Shown piece by piece: positions 10,285-19,890 of a DNA stretch of 64,000 nt; position 1 is the first letter of the stretch; each line of letters opens with the position of its first letter. Source of the stretch: Streptococcus ovuberis. GTDB lineage: Bacteria; Bacillota; Bacilli; Lactobacillales; Streptococcaceae. Made by a program: the position numbers and the translations under genes. The DNA lies in the NCBI RefSeq assembly GCF_012396585.1, contig NZ_JAAXPR010000005.1, forward strand, positions 62,001-126,000, given 5' to 3'. The notes beneath the pieces were generated by a model. It was not told the DNA's origin. It saw nothing but the letters and a program-made list of their open reading frames with translations, and made no database searches.

Positions 10285-10380
10285 TATTCTTTGAAAATCA
10301 AAGCCAGTTGTTATCAACTCGCTGCGAAAACTCCAGTTCTATCATCAGTTTCGTTGCCTAGGCTATTATTGATTATCAAT
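10285..10380. repeat. short dispersed repeat, copy B (MITE-like)
   Basis: Second copy of the element at 5919-6020, same orientation. Begins TATTCTTTGAAAATCA and ends GATTATCAAT, again as imperfect inverted ends. Lies upstream of the pyrR promoter. Confidence 0.7.
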
Positions 10381-10468
10381 CTATTTTTTACCCGACATAT
10401 TTGTGAGGAGAAAGTTTGTTTGCAGGTAACACTTTTCCATATATGCCGTGTGATTTTCAGATTAGCGC

Positions 10469-10496
10469 TTGCAAAAAGAGGCTGATTTGTTATAAT
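10469..10496 (+). promoter_or_regulatory. promoter of pyrR
   Basis: TTGCAA, 16 bases, TATAAT. The leader contains ACAGGCT (10514-10520) able to pair with AGTCTGT and a TAGAGAGG segment, faintly resembling a PyrR-binding hairpin; there is no terminator, so attenuation here is doubtful. Confidence 0.7.
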
Positions 10497-10555
10497 GTGT
10501 TTACAAAAGAAGGACAGGCTCATCTACTCAAAGAGAGTCTGTAGAGAGGAACGTT

Positions 10556-11077
10556 ATGAAAGCGAAAGAGATTATTGATGGGATGACCATGAAACGGGCA
10601 ATCACTCGGATTACCTACGAGATTATTGAGCGCAATAAAAATCTAGATCAATTGGTCTTAGCCGGTATCAAGCGTCGAGGCGTGCATTTGGCCCAAAGAA
10701 TTCAAGCGAGGTTGCTTGAATTAGAAGGGATTGAGGTGCCTTTGGCTGCTCTTGATACCAAGCCTTTTCGGGATGATTTTAAGGTAGAAGAAGACACGAC
10801 TGAAGTAGCGACTGACATTAATGATCGTGATGTGATTTTGATAGATGACGTGCTCTACACTGGACGGACGATTCGTGCAGCTATTGATAATCTGGTTAGT
10901 CTTGGTCGCCCGGCACGTGTTAGTTTAGCCGTTTTAGTGGATCGTGGCCACCGGGAATTACCGATTCGGCCGGACTACGTAGGCAAAAACATTCCAACCA
11001 GTCGGGCAGAAGAAATTATTGTCAAGGTGACTGAAGTTGACGGGGAAGATGCTGTCTACCTTCTGGCGGCAGATTAG
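10556..11077 (+). CDS. pyrR: bifunctional pyrimidine operon regulator/uracil phosphoribosyltransferase PyrR
   Basis: 173 residues, normal length. The PRPP-binding loop [17 protein letters not shown] (residues about 98-114) is diagnostic. PyrR binds UMP/UTP and a conserved hairpin in pyr leaders to force termination when pyrimidines are plentiful. Unlike the usual arrangement it is not followed by pyrP or pyrB; it ends at a terminator and its recognisable target in this window is the uraA leader 18 kb away. AGAGAGGAACGTT precedes the ATG. Confidence 0.94.
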   Translation: MKAKEIIDGMTMKRAITRITYEIIERNKNLDQLVLAGIKRRGVHLAQRIQARLLELEGIEVPLAALDTKPFRDDFKVEEDTTEVATDINDRDVILIDDVLYTGRTIRAAIDNLVSLGRPARVSLAVLVDRGHRELPIRPDYVGKNIPTSRAEEIIVKVTEVDGEDAVYLLAAD

Positions 11078-11106
11078 GTCGTTTACTAGGCGTTTCGTTT
11101 GTTTGG

Positions 11107-11132
11107 AGCAAGCCATCAAGGGCTTGCTTTTT
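11107..11132 (+). terminator. terminator after pyrR
   Basis: GCAAGCC/GGCTTGC stem with a short loop and TTTTT, 30 bases past the pyrR stop. Confidence 0.85.
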
Positions 11133-11158
11133 CTACCTGACAGAAAGGTTTTACTGGG

Positions 11159-11923
11159 ATGAAAAACGATATCGTCATCACGACAAGTTTTAAGTTGGCT
11201 GAGGAGAAGTTGAAGGAAGCAAAAAACTTGGCTGAAGAGCTAGAGATCCCTTATATTGCTCGCCAAAAACAGGGGCTTATGAAAGTGATAGGTGAAAAAG
11301 AAGGGGCGCTGGTCCTTTATAGAGAACGCTTGGTGTACCAGGATAGAAGTGGTCAAGTCTTCTTTTTTCATCCTGATACGGCTACGCTGAGATTGAAGGC
11401 GGATCGTGATCCCCTTTTAGAATTAGTCGGTCAGACTCCCAAGAAGGTGTTGGATTGTACCATGGGGTTAGCAACCGATAGCTTAGTCTTGGCTGGTGGA
11501 GGACACCTTGTGACTGCTTTAGAATCCCAATGGTTGACCTATACTGTTGTGCGCTACGGTTTGGAAAATGGGAGCTATGCTGACGGGATCTTAAATCAAG
11601 CGATGTCAAGGTTACAGGTTCTTCATACGGAGAGTTTGGCGTATTTGCAAGCCCAGGAGAGCAGTAGTTTTGATGTGATTTATTTTGATCCCATGTTTTC
11701 TGAAACTATTCCAGAATCTGACAACCTCAGAAGCTTGGCTTCTTTGGCTAATTATGGTCCCCTGACGGAAGAACTCTTAACAGAAGCCAAACGAGTAGCT
11801 AGAGAGAAAATTATCTTCAAGGGACATTTTCGAGATCAGACTTTTGAAACGTTGGGCTTTAAGCGTCATGTTCGTCCCAATCAGAAATTTCACTATGGAG
11901 AAATTGTATTAGGCGAGACCTAG
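11159..11923 (+). CDS. class I SAM-dependent methyltransferase, RsmJ-like
   Basis: 254 residues. SAM-binding motif VLDCTMGLATDSLVLAGGG near residue 98 and catalytic-region motif IYFDPMF near 176 resemble the RsmJ-type (SAM_MT, PF04445) family, whose Gram-negative member methylates 16S rRNA. Gram-positive members are not characterised, so the target is only inferred to be RNA. GAAAGGTT precedes the ATG. Single gene between terminator and a long noncoding stretch. Confidence 0.8.
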   Translation: MKNDIVITTSFKLAEEKLKEAKNLAEELEIPYIARQKQGLMKVIGEKEGALVLYRERLVYQDRSGQVFFFHPDTATLRLKADRDPLLELVGQTPKKVLDCTMGLATDSLVLAGGGHLVTALESQWLTYTVVRYGLENGSYADGILNQAMSRLQVLHTESLAYLQAQESSSFDVIYFDPMFSETIPESDNLRSLASLANYGPLTEELLTEAKRVAREKIIFKGHFRDQTFETLGFKRHVRPNQKFHYGEIVLGET

Positions 11924-12609
11924 GAATTGATCAGGATGAGAGAGAAAGAAAGATTACTGTCCATAAAAATCATTTTGGCTTCTCGGTTGAATTTTGAGAG
12001 ACTTTTATCTCTCTATCAGGCTGAAGGAATGGTTGGCTAGCTTCCGGGAATAAGGAACTGGTATTCTTTCTGATAGACAGTAAGCTTAAATTTGTAGGGA
12101 TGTGATTTTAAACTAGTAAGTATTAGGGCACGTTTTCCTCGCGATGGGACATGATTAACTAGAGAGTAAAAGGTGTAGGCTGGGACCAAGGTGCTAGTCT
12201 ACACCTTTTATGATAGCCAAGTAGTCCAGGGAGACCCTTGGTTTAGGGTTGCTGTTGGTGCTTGCGTTAGTGCCAATGAACCGTCTGATGGGGTGGATTT
12301 ATGCGTTCGTGCCTTCTAGCAAGAGTGGCGAGTTTTATCGTTCAAGCTCCTAAAGGGTTCACGGTTAAGTGTTCAACTGAAGCCATTCAGCCGCTTTTGA
12401 TGAATGACCGAGTGGCGTCACTTTTTACATGTTTTAATCTGGTCTATAGAGGTCTTTTGTGGCTCTTCTAGGCAGAAAAGCACAATAGTTCAGCAGCACT
12501 CAAGTAATGAACATCAGAACCGAGGGATTGAAGCAGGCTGTTGAACGCCAAGACAGTGTGATGAGCTAGTATTTTTTGAAGTTTTTTGAAAGAATTTGAC
12601 AAAAAATGA
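11924..12609. other. noncoding stretch between the methyltransferase and fruR
   Basis: Nearly 700 bases without a supportable gene on either strand. Contents: the hairpin at 12168-12209 and otherwise featureless sequence with frequent stops in all frames. Likely degraded. Confidence 0.5.
12168..12209 (+). terminator. bidirectional terminator-like hairpin
   Basis: AAAAGGTGTAG paired perfectly with CTACACCTTTT (11 bases) around a 20-base loop. T-rich on either strand. It lies 245 bases after the methyltransferase stop. Confidence 0.7.
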
Positions 12610-12637
12610 TTGACATCAGCATTGATTTTGGTATAAT
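12610..12637 (+). promoter_or_regulatory. promoter of the fruRKA operon
   Basis: Consensus TTGACA, 16 bases, TATAAT. The AATCGATT palindrome just downstream (12647-12654) overlaps the expected transcription start and could be an operator. Confidence 0.85.
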
Positions 12638-12670
12638 AGTTGCTGTAATCGATTTCAGGAGGTGACGAAT

Positions 12671-13423
12671 ATTCTCAAAACGGAGCGTAAACAGCTGATT
12701 TTGGAAAAAATTGCGGTCGATCAGGTCGTCAGTCTGGAAAATTTGGTCAGCTTGTTGGAAACTTCAGAATCAACGGTTCGAAGGGATTTGGACGAGTTGG
12801 AACGGGCAGGAAAATTGCGGCGTGTTCATGGTGGTGCAGAGAGTCTTCTGCCGCTAGGGCGCGAACTTAGCAATCTGGAAAAATCTGTCAAAAACATTCA
12901 AGAGAAGCAAAAAATTGCCCAAAAGGCGGCAAATTTAATTGAGGAGACAGATGTTTTTTTTATTGATGCCGGAACAACGACTAGGCTTTTGATAGAAGCA
13001 TTGGCTAAGCAGGAGTTGAGAGAGGTTACTGTTGTGACGAATTCGATTCATCATGCGGCTGTTCTGGTTGAAAATGGGCTTAGGACTATTATCGTTGGCG
13101 GGCTGGTTAAGGAGCGCACAGATGCCAGCATCGGTAGCTTTGCCTTGGAGCAAATTAGGAGCCTTAACTTTGACAAGGCCTTTATCGGCATGAACGGTGT
13201 AGACAAGGATTACCTAACGACTCCAGACCCGGAAGAGGCTCTGATCAAGCAGACCATTATTGCAAATGCAAAGGAAACCTTTGTTTTGGCGGATGCTTCC
13301 AAACTTGGTCAATATGCGTTTGTGAAAGTGGCAGAGGTCGGTAAGGTGTCTTTGATTACCAATCAGGGCGATCAGGCCATTCTCCAAGAACTTAGAAAGA
13401 AAACGGGGGTGATTGAAGTATGA
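12671..13423 (+). CDS. fruR: DeoR family regulator of the fructose operon FruR, probable ATT start
   Basis: About 250 residues. N-terminal winged helix (residues 1-60, SESTVRRDLDELERAGKLRRVHGGA is the DeoR signature, here split over 25 residues) and C-terminal sugar-phosphate sensor (DAGTTTRLL near 97, TNSIHHA near 120). Likely senses fructose 1-phosphate and controls this operon. AGGAGGTG at 12657-12664 is ideally placed for ATT at 12671, which yields the family N-terminus (M)LKTERKQLIL. The alternative GTG at 12662 lies inside that Shine-Dalgarno. Overlaps fruK by 4 bases. Confidence 0.88.
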   Translation: MLKTERKQLILEKIAVDQVVSLENLVSLLETSESTVRRDLDELERAGKLRRVHGGAESLLPLGRELSNLEKSVKNIQEKQKIAQKAANLIEETDVFFIDAGTTTRLLIEALAKQELREVTVVTNSIHHAAVLVENGLRTIIVGGLVKERTDASIGSFALEQIRSLNFDKAFIGMNGVDKDYLTTPDPEEALIKQTIIANAKETFVLADASKLGQYAFVKVAEVGKVSLITNQGDQAILQELRKKTGVIEV

Positions 13424-14331
13424 TTTATACAGTCACGTTGAATCCTTCGATTGATTTTATCGTCAGGCTTGACCATGTTGAAGCTGGCGCTGTCAATCGA
13501 ATGACCAGTGATGACAAATATGCAGGCGGCAAAGGTATCAATGTCAGCCGTATCTTGAAGCGTTTAGACATTGCGAACTCAGCTACGGGTTATATTGGTG
13601 GCTTTACGGGAGCCTTTATAGAGGATGTTTTGCGAGATGAGGGAATTCCGACCTGCTTTGTGAGGGTGGATGAGGATACTCGGATTAACGTCAAGATTAA
13701 AGCAGATCAAGAAACGGAAATTAATGGGACTGGTCCCTACATTTCAGAAACCAAGGTTCAGGAATTGTTAGATTTCTTAGATTGCCTAAAGGCTGACGAT
13801 GTGGTTGTCTTTGCGGGGTCTGCGCCAGCTAATCTGGGGAATGCGATTTATAAGCCCTTGATCAGTAAGGTCAGATCTAGTGGTGCCCAAGTGGTTTGTG
13901 ATTTTGAAGGACAGACGCTTTTGGATTCCCTAGCCTATCAGCCCCTTCTTGTCAAACCTAATAATCATGAGCTTGGCGCTATTTTTGGGCTAACTTTGAC
14001 GGATTTGGAAGATATTGAGCATTATGCTAAAAAATTGCTGGAACAAGGTGCACAGCATGTCATCATTTCCATGGCAGGAGATGGCGCTTTATTGGTTACA
14101 CCAGATGCGAGTTATTTTGCTAAACCTATCAAGGGGGAAGTTAAAAATTCTGTTGGAGCAGGTGACTCTATGGTTGCAGGTTTTACTGGCAAACTGGTTG
14201 AAACGAGCGATGTTTTGGAGGCCTTCAAATGGGGTGTTGCTTGTGGCACAGCCACTACTTTTTCAGATGATTTGGCGACAGCTGATTTCATCTTCGAAAC
14301 ATATCAAAAGGTTGAGGTAGAAAAACGATGA
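13420..14331 (+). CDS. fruK: 1-phosphofructokinase
   Basis: 303 residues, PfkB family. Substrate-binding TLNPSIDFIV at the N-terminus, GGKGINVSRIL near 40 and catalytic GAGDSMVAGF near 245 containing the Asp base. Converts fructose 1-phosphate to fructose 1,6-bisphosphate in the cytoplasm. ATGA overlaps with fruR before and fruA after indicate translational coupling. Confidence 0.95.
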   Translation: MIYTVTLNPSIDFIVRLDHVEAGAVNRMTSDDKYAGGKGINVSRILKRLDIANSATGYIGGFTGAFIEDVLRDEGIPTCFVRVDEDTRINVKIKADQETEINGTGPYISETKVQELLDFLDCLKADDVVVFAGSAPANLGNAIYKPLISKVRSSGAQVVCDFEGQTLLDSLAYQPLLVKPNNHELGAIFGLTLTDLEDIEHYAKKLLEQGAQHVIISMAGDGALLVTPDASYFAKPIKGEVKNSVGAGDSMVAGFTGKLVETSDVLEAFKWGVACGTATTFSDDLATADFIFETYQKVEVEKR

Positions 14332-16268
14332 ACATTCAAGATGTATTGAAAAAAGAGGTAATGTTGCTTGATCTTCAAGCCGTTACCAAGGAAGCTGCGA
14401 TTGATGAGATGATCAGCAAGTTGGTAGAAGCAGGTGTTGTAACCGATTTTGAGACCTTCAAGGCTGGAATTATGGCGCGTGAAGCCCAGACATCTACTGG
14501 TTTAGGAGATGGCATTGCTATGCCTCATAGTAAAAATGCCGCCGTAAAAGAAGCAACGGTTCTCTTTGCAAAATCTAAAACTGGCGTGGATTACGCTAGT
14601 CTGGATGGTTTGCCAACAGATCTTTTCTTTATGATTGCTGCTCCAGAAGGTGCGAATGACACCCATTTGGCTGCTTTGGCACAATTGTCCCAATTCTTGA
14701 TGAAAGATGGCTTTGCAGACCGTTTGCGTAACGCCCAGTCAGCAGATGAAGTAGCCTCTCTTTTCTCGGATGAAACGGCTACGCCAGCTGTAGCAATGTC
14801 TACTTCAACGGTTAATGCAGATGACTTTATCGTGGCAGTAACAGCTTGCACAACGGGTATCGCTCATACCTTTATGGCAGAAGAGGCCCTTAAAAAGACG
14901 GCTACTGAAATGGGAATTGGCATTAAGGTTGAAACCAATGGTGCTTCTGGTGTCGGCAATGCACTAACGGCTGCGGATATTGCTAAAGCTAAAGCGGTTA
15001 TTGTGGCAGCTGACAAGGCAGTTGAAATGGAACGTTTTGATGGCAAACCTTTGGTAAACCGTCCTGTCGCAGATGGCATTCGCAAGACTCAAGAACTAAT
15101 TGAATTAGCTCTTTCAGGCAATGCTCCAATTTATAAGGCTAATCAAGCGACTAAGTCTGATGCAGTGACGGATAAACCTTCTGTTGGTGGTTCTTTCTAC
15201 AAACACTTGATGAGTGGGGTTTCTCAGATGTTACCATTCGTTATTGGCGGCGGCATCATGATTGCCTTAGCCTTCCTTTTTGATAACATTATGGGAGTGC
15301 CGCAAGACAGCTTAGGAAGTCTTGGTTCCTACCACGAATTGTCTTCCATCTTTATGAAAATCGGTCAGGCGGCTTTTGGGTTCATGTTGCCAGTATTTGC
15401 GGGCTATGTTGCTTATTCTATTGCTGAAAAACCTGGTCTAGTTTCAGGGTTTGTAGCCGGTGCCATTGCTTCAAGCGGTCTAGCTTATGGCAAGGTAGAA
15501 TTTGGTGCGGCAACGAGTGACATTCCTGCAGCGGTTTCTTCAGGTTTCTTGGGAGCACTTGTGGGTGGCTTCCTTGCAGGGTATATCGTCCTTGGCTTGA
15601 AAAAAGTGATTAAAGTACCGCGTTCTTTGGAAGGGGCTAAGTCAATTTTGCTCTTACCACTCTTAGGTGTGATGCTGACAGGACTTGCCATGCTCTTTGT
15701 TAATATTCCGATGGCAGCCATTAACACCGCTCTAAATAATTTCTTGACGGGTTTGTCTGGTAGCTCTGCTATTCTTCTGGGGCTTCTTGTAGGTGGGATG
15801 ATGGCCGTTGATATGGGTGGCCCTGTTAACAAAGCAGCCTATGTGTTTGGGACAGGAACCTTGGCGGCGACTGTTGCCAATGGTGGTTCTGTGGTTATGG
15901 CGGCTGTTATGGCTGGTGGGATGGTTCCACCGTTGGCAGTCTTTATCGCAACACTGCTCTTTAAAGATAAGTTTACGCAAGAAGAACGTGATTCGGGTTT
16001 GACCAACATTGTAATGGGGCTTTCCTTCATCACGGAGGGTGCTATTCCGTTTGCAGCAGCAGACCCAGGTCGTGCTATTCCAAGCTTTATCGCAGGATCT
16101 GCTCTAGCTGGTGCTTTGGTTGGTTTGTCAGGAGTCAAACTGATGGCGCCACATGGTGGTATCTTCGTTATTGCGTTAACTAGCAACCCGATTCTCTATT
16201 TGGCCTATGTCCTAATTGGTGCTCTGGTCTCAGGTTTCCTCTTTGGATACCTTCGCAAAACAAATTAA
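14328..16268 (+). CDS. fruA: PTS fructose transporter subunit IIABC
   Basis: 646 residues with domains in the order IIA, IIB, IIC. The IIA active histidine is in GIAMPHSKN (His67), the IIB cysteine in VTACTTGIAHTFMAEEAL (Cys174), and IIC starts near residue 285 with about nine membrane segments. Imports fructose as fructose 1-phosphate, feeding FruK. Overlaps fruK by 4 bases and ends at a strong terminator, closing the operon. Confidence 0.95.
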   Translation: MNIQDVLKKEVMLLDLQAVTKEAAIDEMISKLVEAGVVTDFETFKAGIMAREAQTSTGLGDGIAMPHSKNAAVKEATVLFAKSKTGVDYASLDGLPTDLFFMIAAPEGANDTHLAALAQLSQFLMKDGFADRLRNAQSADEVASLFSDETATPAVAMSTSTVNADDFIVAVTACTTGIAHTFMAEEALKKTATEMGIGIKVETNGASGVGNALTAADIAKAKAVIVAADKAVEMERFDGKPLVNRPVADGIRKTQELIELALSGNAPIYKANQATKSDAVTDKPSVGGSFYKHLMSGVSQMLPFVIGGGIMIALAFLFDNIMGVPQDSLGSLGSYHELSSIFMKIGQAAFGFMLPVFAGYVAYSIAEKPGLVSGFVAGAIASSGLAYGKVEFGAATSDIPAAVSSGFLGALVGGFLAGYIVLGLKKVIKVPRSLEGAKSILLLPLLGVMLTGLAMLFVNIPMAAINTALNNFLTGLSGSSAILLGLLVGGMMAVDMGGPVNKAAYVFGTGTLAATVANGGSVVMAAVMAGGMVPPLAVFIATLLFKDKFTQEERDSGLTNIVMGLSFITEGAIPFAAADPGRAIPSFIAGSALAGALVGLSGVKLMAPHGGIFVIALTSNPILYLAYVLIGALVSGFLFGYLRKTN

Positions 16269-16278
16269 GCATTCGATC

Positions 16279-16317
16279 AAAAGCAGTAAGTTTCCATGGA
16301 GGGGCTTGCTGCTTTTT
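16279..16317 (+). terminator. terminator of the fructose operon
   Basis: AAAAGCAGTAAG pairs with CTTGCTGCTTTT over 12 positions (one G-U), followed by T. Confidence 0.88.
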
Positions 16318-16376
16318 AGCCTCTTGATCTGATTTGCCTTTGAATTTTCCTAGTCGTTCAACCTTGCTAACAGAAT

Positions 16377-16595
16377 AAACGCATGAAGAAAATCATCTAT
16401 TGAAAAAGTTTTGAAAATACCAAAAGTCCAAATTTTTAGGTGTTTTATGAGATTATACTCAAAAATATTTGACTTCTTTTCTATAAATAGCTCTTGAAAA
16501 GATTGCTTTCTATGACTATTGTCCTTGACTCCCTAACTTTTCAGAATAAATTTTTGTATTTCAGAAATTGATTGGAACTTTTTCTTCATGCGTTT
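16377..16595. repeat. 219-base segment bounded by a perfect 16-base inverted repeat
   Basis: AAACGCATGAAGAAAA at 16377-16392 recurs inverted at 16580-16595. The interior is AT-rich and noncoding. Flanks show weaker inverted similarity (CAAGGTTGAA versus CCTTGGTAACTTT). This fits a MITE-like element or a long-range hairpin; no target duplication was confirmed. Confidence 0.55.
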
Positions 16596-16641
16596 GGCGT
16601 GCCTTGGTAACTTTATCGGTAGAAAAATAATGGGTTTATAT

Positions 16642-16649
16642 GGTATAAT
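16642..16649 (+). promoter_or_regulatory. extended -10 promoter of the DUF1149 gene
   Basis: TGGTATAAT with no good -35, about 37 bases before the ATG at 16686 and outside the inverted-repeat segment. Confidence 0.6.
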
Positions 16650-16685
16650 AGTAAAAGTTTAATTGTATTTTATGAGGGAGTAAAC

Positions 16686-17060
16686 ATGGAGATCAAACGT
16701 AAGCAAGAAATTGTCAATCAGTATCATTTTGATGCGAGAAATACTGAATGGGAGCAAAAAAATGGAGTACCAAAGACTAAGGTAGAGGTGAATTTCCATC
16801 TGTTGAAACAGGATTACGAAGCTAATTCAACGCATTTGGTAGCAGTTGTTCGTTTTATGGTAGTCTTCAAAGATTTTGTGGTTTCTGGTGGGATTTCACA
16901 GGAAAATGAAGTAATCGGACGTGTGGTGGATCAGCCGGGAGATTATAGCCAAGAAGAGATTCAAGAAATTTCAGCTCCGGTACTTGACATGTTGAGGCGT
17001 TTAACCTATGAAGTGACAGAAATTGCCTTTGATGCACCAGGAATAAACTTAGAGTTTTAG
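16686..17060 (+). CDS. DUF1149 family protein
   Basis: 124 residues, matching the DUF1149 family of streptococci and lactobacilli in length and in the N-terminal [19 protein letters not shown] and C-terminal [21 protein letters not shown]. The fold is thought to resemble SecB, which would suggest chaperone-like work, but no function is established. GAGGGAG precedes the ATG. Starts a run of same-strand genes (DegV, dapB, cca) with short gaps, likely one operon. Confidence 0.85.
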   Translation: MEIKRKQEIVNQYHFDARNTEWEQKNGVPKTKVEVNFHLLKQDYEANSTHLVAVVRFMVVFKDFVVSGGISQENEVIGRVVDQPGDYSQEEIQEISAPVLDMLRRLTYEVTEIAFDAPGINLEF

Positions 17061-17071
17061 AGAGAGTATTT

Positions 17072-17914
17072 ATGAAAGTAGCTGTAATAACAGATTCATC
17101 AGCTTATTTACCTGCTGAGTTGAAAGATAGAGAGAACTTTTTTGTCCTTGATATCCCTATTACCATCCAAGGCGAGACTTATGTTGAAGGGGTCAACCTA
17201 ACAACGGAAGATTTTTATGCTAAAATGGCGGCTAGTCCAGAGTTACCAACGACCAGTCAACCCAGCGTGGCGGCGTTAGACGACATTTTATCTGCCTTGC
17301 CAGAGCAGGGTTACACTCATGTGATTGGTCTGTTTCTCTCTAGTGGGATTTCGGGCTTTTTCCAAAATATCCAATATTTGATAGAAGAACACAGTGACCT
17401 GACCATTGCTTTCCCAGATACTAAGATTACTGCGACGCCATTAGGTGTCATGGCGCGTAATACATTAAACTGGGTTGAGGCAGGTCTTGACTTTGAAACG
17501 ATTTTAGATAAGTTGCAACAGATGATCGAGCAGACGACGGCCTTTATTATGGTAGATGATCTCAAACACTTGGTTAAGGGGGGGCGTCTGTCTAATGGTT
17601 CTGCTATTCTTGGGACGCTTTTGTCCATCAAGCCTATTCTCTATTTTAATGATGAAGGGGTCATCACGGTATATGAGAAGGTTCGCACGGAGAAAAAGGC
17701 AGTGAAGCGCTTGGTTGAGATTCTACAAGAGAATACGGGTGGTGGTGACTATGAAGTTTATATCCTCCATACCAATGCCCTTGAAAAAGCGCAGCACTTG
17801 CAAGAATTATTGACCGTGCTAGGTAAGACTACTCAGATTTCGCCGCTCAATAGTGTGATTGCGACCCATTTGGGAGAAGGTGCAGTCGCTATTGGCTATA
17901 CCCCTATTGTGTAA
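17072..17914 (+). CDS. DegV family fatty-acid-binding protein
   Basis: 280 residues. The N-terminal [19 protein letters not shown] near 66, [11 protein letters not shown] near 90 and [13 protein letters not shown] near 170 are the lipid-contacting motifs of DegV proteins. They bind fatty acids; some (FakB) present them to the FakA kinase for acyl-phosphate synthesis. No fakA lies nearby. Starts 11 bases after DUF1149 and ends 9 bases before dapB. Confidence 0.9.
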   Translation: MKVAVITDSSAYLPAELKDRENFFVLDIPITIQGETYVEGVNLTTEDFYAKMAASPELPTTSQPSVAALDDILSALPEQGYTHVIGLFLSSGISGFFQNIQYLIEEHSDLTIAFPDTKITATPLGVMARNTLNWVEAGLDFETILDKLQQMIEQTTAFIMVDDLKHLVKGGRLSNGSAILGTLLSIKPILYFNDEGVITVYEKVRTEKKAVKRLVEILQENTGGGDYEVYILHTNALEKAQHLQELLTVLGKTTQISPLNSVIATHLGEGAVAIGYTPIV

Positions 17915-17923
17915 GGAAATGAT

Positions 17924-18688
17924 ATGATTAAGGTTATTATTGCAGGATTTTTAGGCAAGATGGGGTCGACAGCTGTCCAGATGGTACAGGCTGACCCTGA
18001 GCTACAGTTGGTCGGTCTCTTGGACCCCTTTGCGACTGAGAAAGAGGTTGAAGGCGTGCCTGTCTTCACTGATAAGGCGGACTTGGTGGGTTTCTCTGCC
18101 GATGTTTGGGTGGACTTCACGACCCCTGCGGTCGCTTATGACAACACCCGCTTTGCTCTTGAGCAGGGATTTGCCCCTGTCGTAGGGACGACTGGCTTTA
18201 CCGAGGCACAAATCGCCGAGCTGATTGACTTGTCTCGTCAGAAAAAGCTGGGTGGCTTGATTGCCCCTAACTTTGCGATTGGCGCCATCCTCTTGATGGA
18301 ATTTGCCCAGAAAGCAGCCAAGTATTTCCCAGATGTGGAGATCATCGAGCTCCATCACGATAAGAAAAAAGATGCGCCGTCAGGCACAGCCATTAAGACC
18401 GCAGAGCTTCTGCGTGAGACCCGTCAAAGCAAGTCACAAGGGGCTGCTGACGAAGAGGAATTGCTGGCAGGAGCACGTGGGGCGGAAGTGGACGGCATGC
18501 GGATTCATTCCGTGCGCTTGCCAGGGCTCGTTGCCCATCAGGAAGTCATCTTTGGAGCACAGGGTGAGGGTCTGACCCTTCGCCATGATTCCTATGACCG
18601 TGTATCCTTTATGAGCGGGGTCAATATCGGGATTAAGGCTGTTGTCACGCGTGACCAACTTGTTTACGGATTAGAGACATTATTATGA
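17924..18688 (+). CDS. dapB: 4-hydroxy-tetrahydrodipicolinate reductase
   Basis: 254 residues, full length. Rossmann nucleotide-binding [16 protein letters not shown] at the N-terminus, GTTGFT near 90, and the catalytic/substrate motif [15 protein letters not shown] near 145. Reduces 4-hydroxy-tetrahydrodipicolinate with NAD(P)H in lysine/diaminopimelate synthesis. Overlaps cca by 4 bases (ATGA). G+C rises from here through the ABC-F gene. Confidence 0.95.
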   Translation: MIKVIIAGFLGKMGSTAVQMVQADPELQLVGLLDPFATEKEVEGVPVFTDKADLVGFSADVWVDFTTPAVAYDNTRFALEQGFAPVVGTTGFTEAQIAELIDLSRQKKLGGLIAPNFAIGAILLMEFAQKAAKYFPDVEIIELHHDKKKDAPSGTAIKTAELLRETRQSKSQGAADEEELLAGARGAEVDGMRIHSVRLPGLVAHQEVIFGAQGEGLTLRHDSYDRVSFMSGVNIGIKAVVTRDQLVYGLETLL

Positions 18689-19890
18689 GATTAACCAATC
18701 TGCCTTCTGAATTTCAGAAGGCTTTGCCGATTTTAGAGAAATTACAGGCGGCGGGCTACGAGGCTTATTTTGTGGGCGGTTCGGTGCGAGATGCGCTTCT
18801 TGAACGTCCGATCCACGATGTGGACATCGCCACCTCTGCCTACCCGCAGGAGGTCAAGAGCGTTTTTCCACGCACGGTTGATATTGGGATTGAGCATGGG
18901 ACGGTGCTGGTCTTGGACGGTGAGACAGGCTATGAGGTGACGACCTTTCGTACGGAGGATGTCTATGTGGACTATCGCCGTCCGTCTGGTGTGACCTTTG
19001 TCCGCTCGCTGGAGGAGGACTTACTGCGGCGGGATTTCACGGTCAACGCCTTTGCCCTCGATAGCAGCGGTCAGATCATCGACCTCTTTGAGGGGCTGGC
19101 TGACCTTGACCACCGCCTGCTCCGTGCGGTAGGAGTGCCAGCCGAGCGCTTTCAGGAGGATGCCCTGCGGATCATGCGTGGCTTTCGCTTTGCAGCCAGC
19201 CTTGGCTTTACCCTTGAGCCTGCGACTTTTGAGGCAATGGCAGAGCTGGCACCCTTGCTCGCGAAGATTTCCGTGGAGCGGGTCTTCATCGAGTTTGACA
19301 AGCTCTTGATAGCTCCTCACTGGCGGGCTGGTCTGACCAGTCTGACAGTCAGCGGTGCCTATGACTATCTGCCTGATATGGCTGAAAAAGGAGCAGCGCT
19401 TGAGACCTTGCGTGATGACTTCACTGAGGACTATCAATTTACCAGCTCCGAACAGGCTTGGTCTGCTCTGCTATTAGCCCTAAACATCAGAGACGTCAAA
19501 CCCTTCTTGAAAAAATGGAAAACCTCCAATGACTTTCAGAAAGCTGTCGACCAGCTAGTTTCTGCCTACCGTGAGCGTTTGAGTGCGGAGCCCAGTCGTC
19601 AGCTGGTCTACCGCTATGGTAAGGACTGCCTGCTTTTGGTGGAAGACCTCAGACAGGCCAAGGGCTTGTCCAGCCAGCCAGCGCTGATCCAGAAATTAGA
19701 CGAGGTGCTCCCTATCCACTCCAAGCAAGACATGGCTATCACCGGGCGAGACCTGATCCAAGACTTCGGCATCACACCAGGTCCCCAACTGGGCGACATT
19801 CTGGACGAACTGGAACGAGCGATTGTGGCAGGGGAAGTGGAGAATGAGCGAAAATTACTAGAAGAAAAAATTAAGGAGATGCACTGGTGA
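18685..19890 (+). CDS. cca: CCA tRNA nucleotidyltransferase
   Basis: 401 residues, the size of class II bacterial CCA-adding enzymes. [20 protein letters not shown] near residue 31 holds the two catalytic aspartates of the polymerase-beta fold, followed by [10 protein letters not shown] and the [13 protein letters not shown] neck motif. Builds or repairs the tRNA 3' CCA end. Coupled to dapB by overlap and to the next gene by a GTGA overlap. Confidence 0.95.
   Translation: MRLTNLPSEFQKALPILEKLQAAGYEAYFVGGSVRDALLERPIHDVDIATSAYPQEVKSVFPRTVDIGIEHGTVLVLDGETGYEVTTFRTEDVYVDYRRPSGVTFVRSLEEDLLRRDFTVNAFALDSSGQIIDLFEGLADLDHRLLRAVGVPAERFQEDALRIMRGFRFAASLGFTLEPATFEAMAELAPLLAKISVERVFIEFDKLLIAPHWRAGLTSLTVSGAYDYLPDMAEKGAALETLRDDFTEDYQFTSSEQAWSALLLALNIRDVKPFLKKWKTSNDFQKAVDQLVSAYRERLSAEPSRQLVYRYGKDCLLLVEDLRQAKGLSSQPALIQKLDEVLPIHSKQDMAITGRDLIQDFGITPGPQLGDILDELERAIVAGEVENERKLLEEKIKEMHW

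Noticed and set aside
10497-10555. PyrR attenuator in the pyrR leader
   Set aside because: A weak hairpin and a TAGAGAGG segment exist, but there is no terminator and the consensus loop is incomplete, unlike at uraA.
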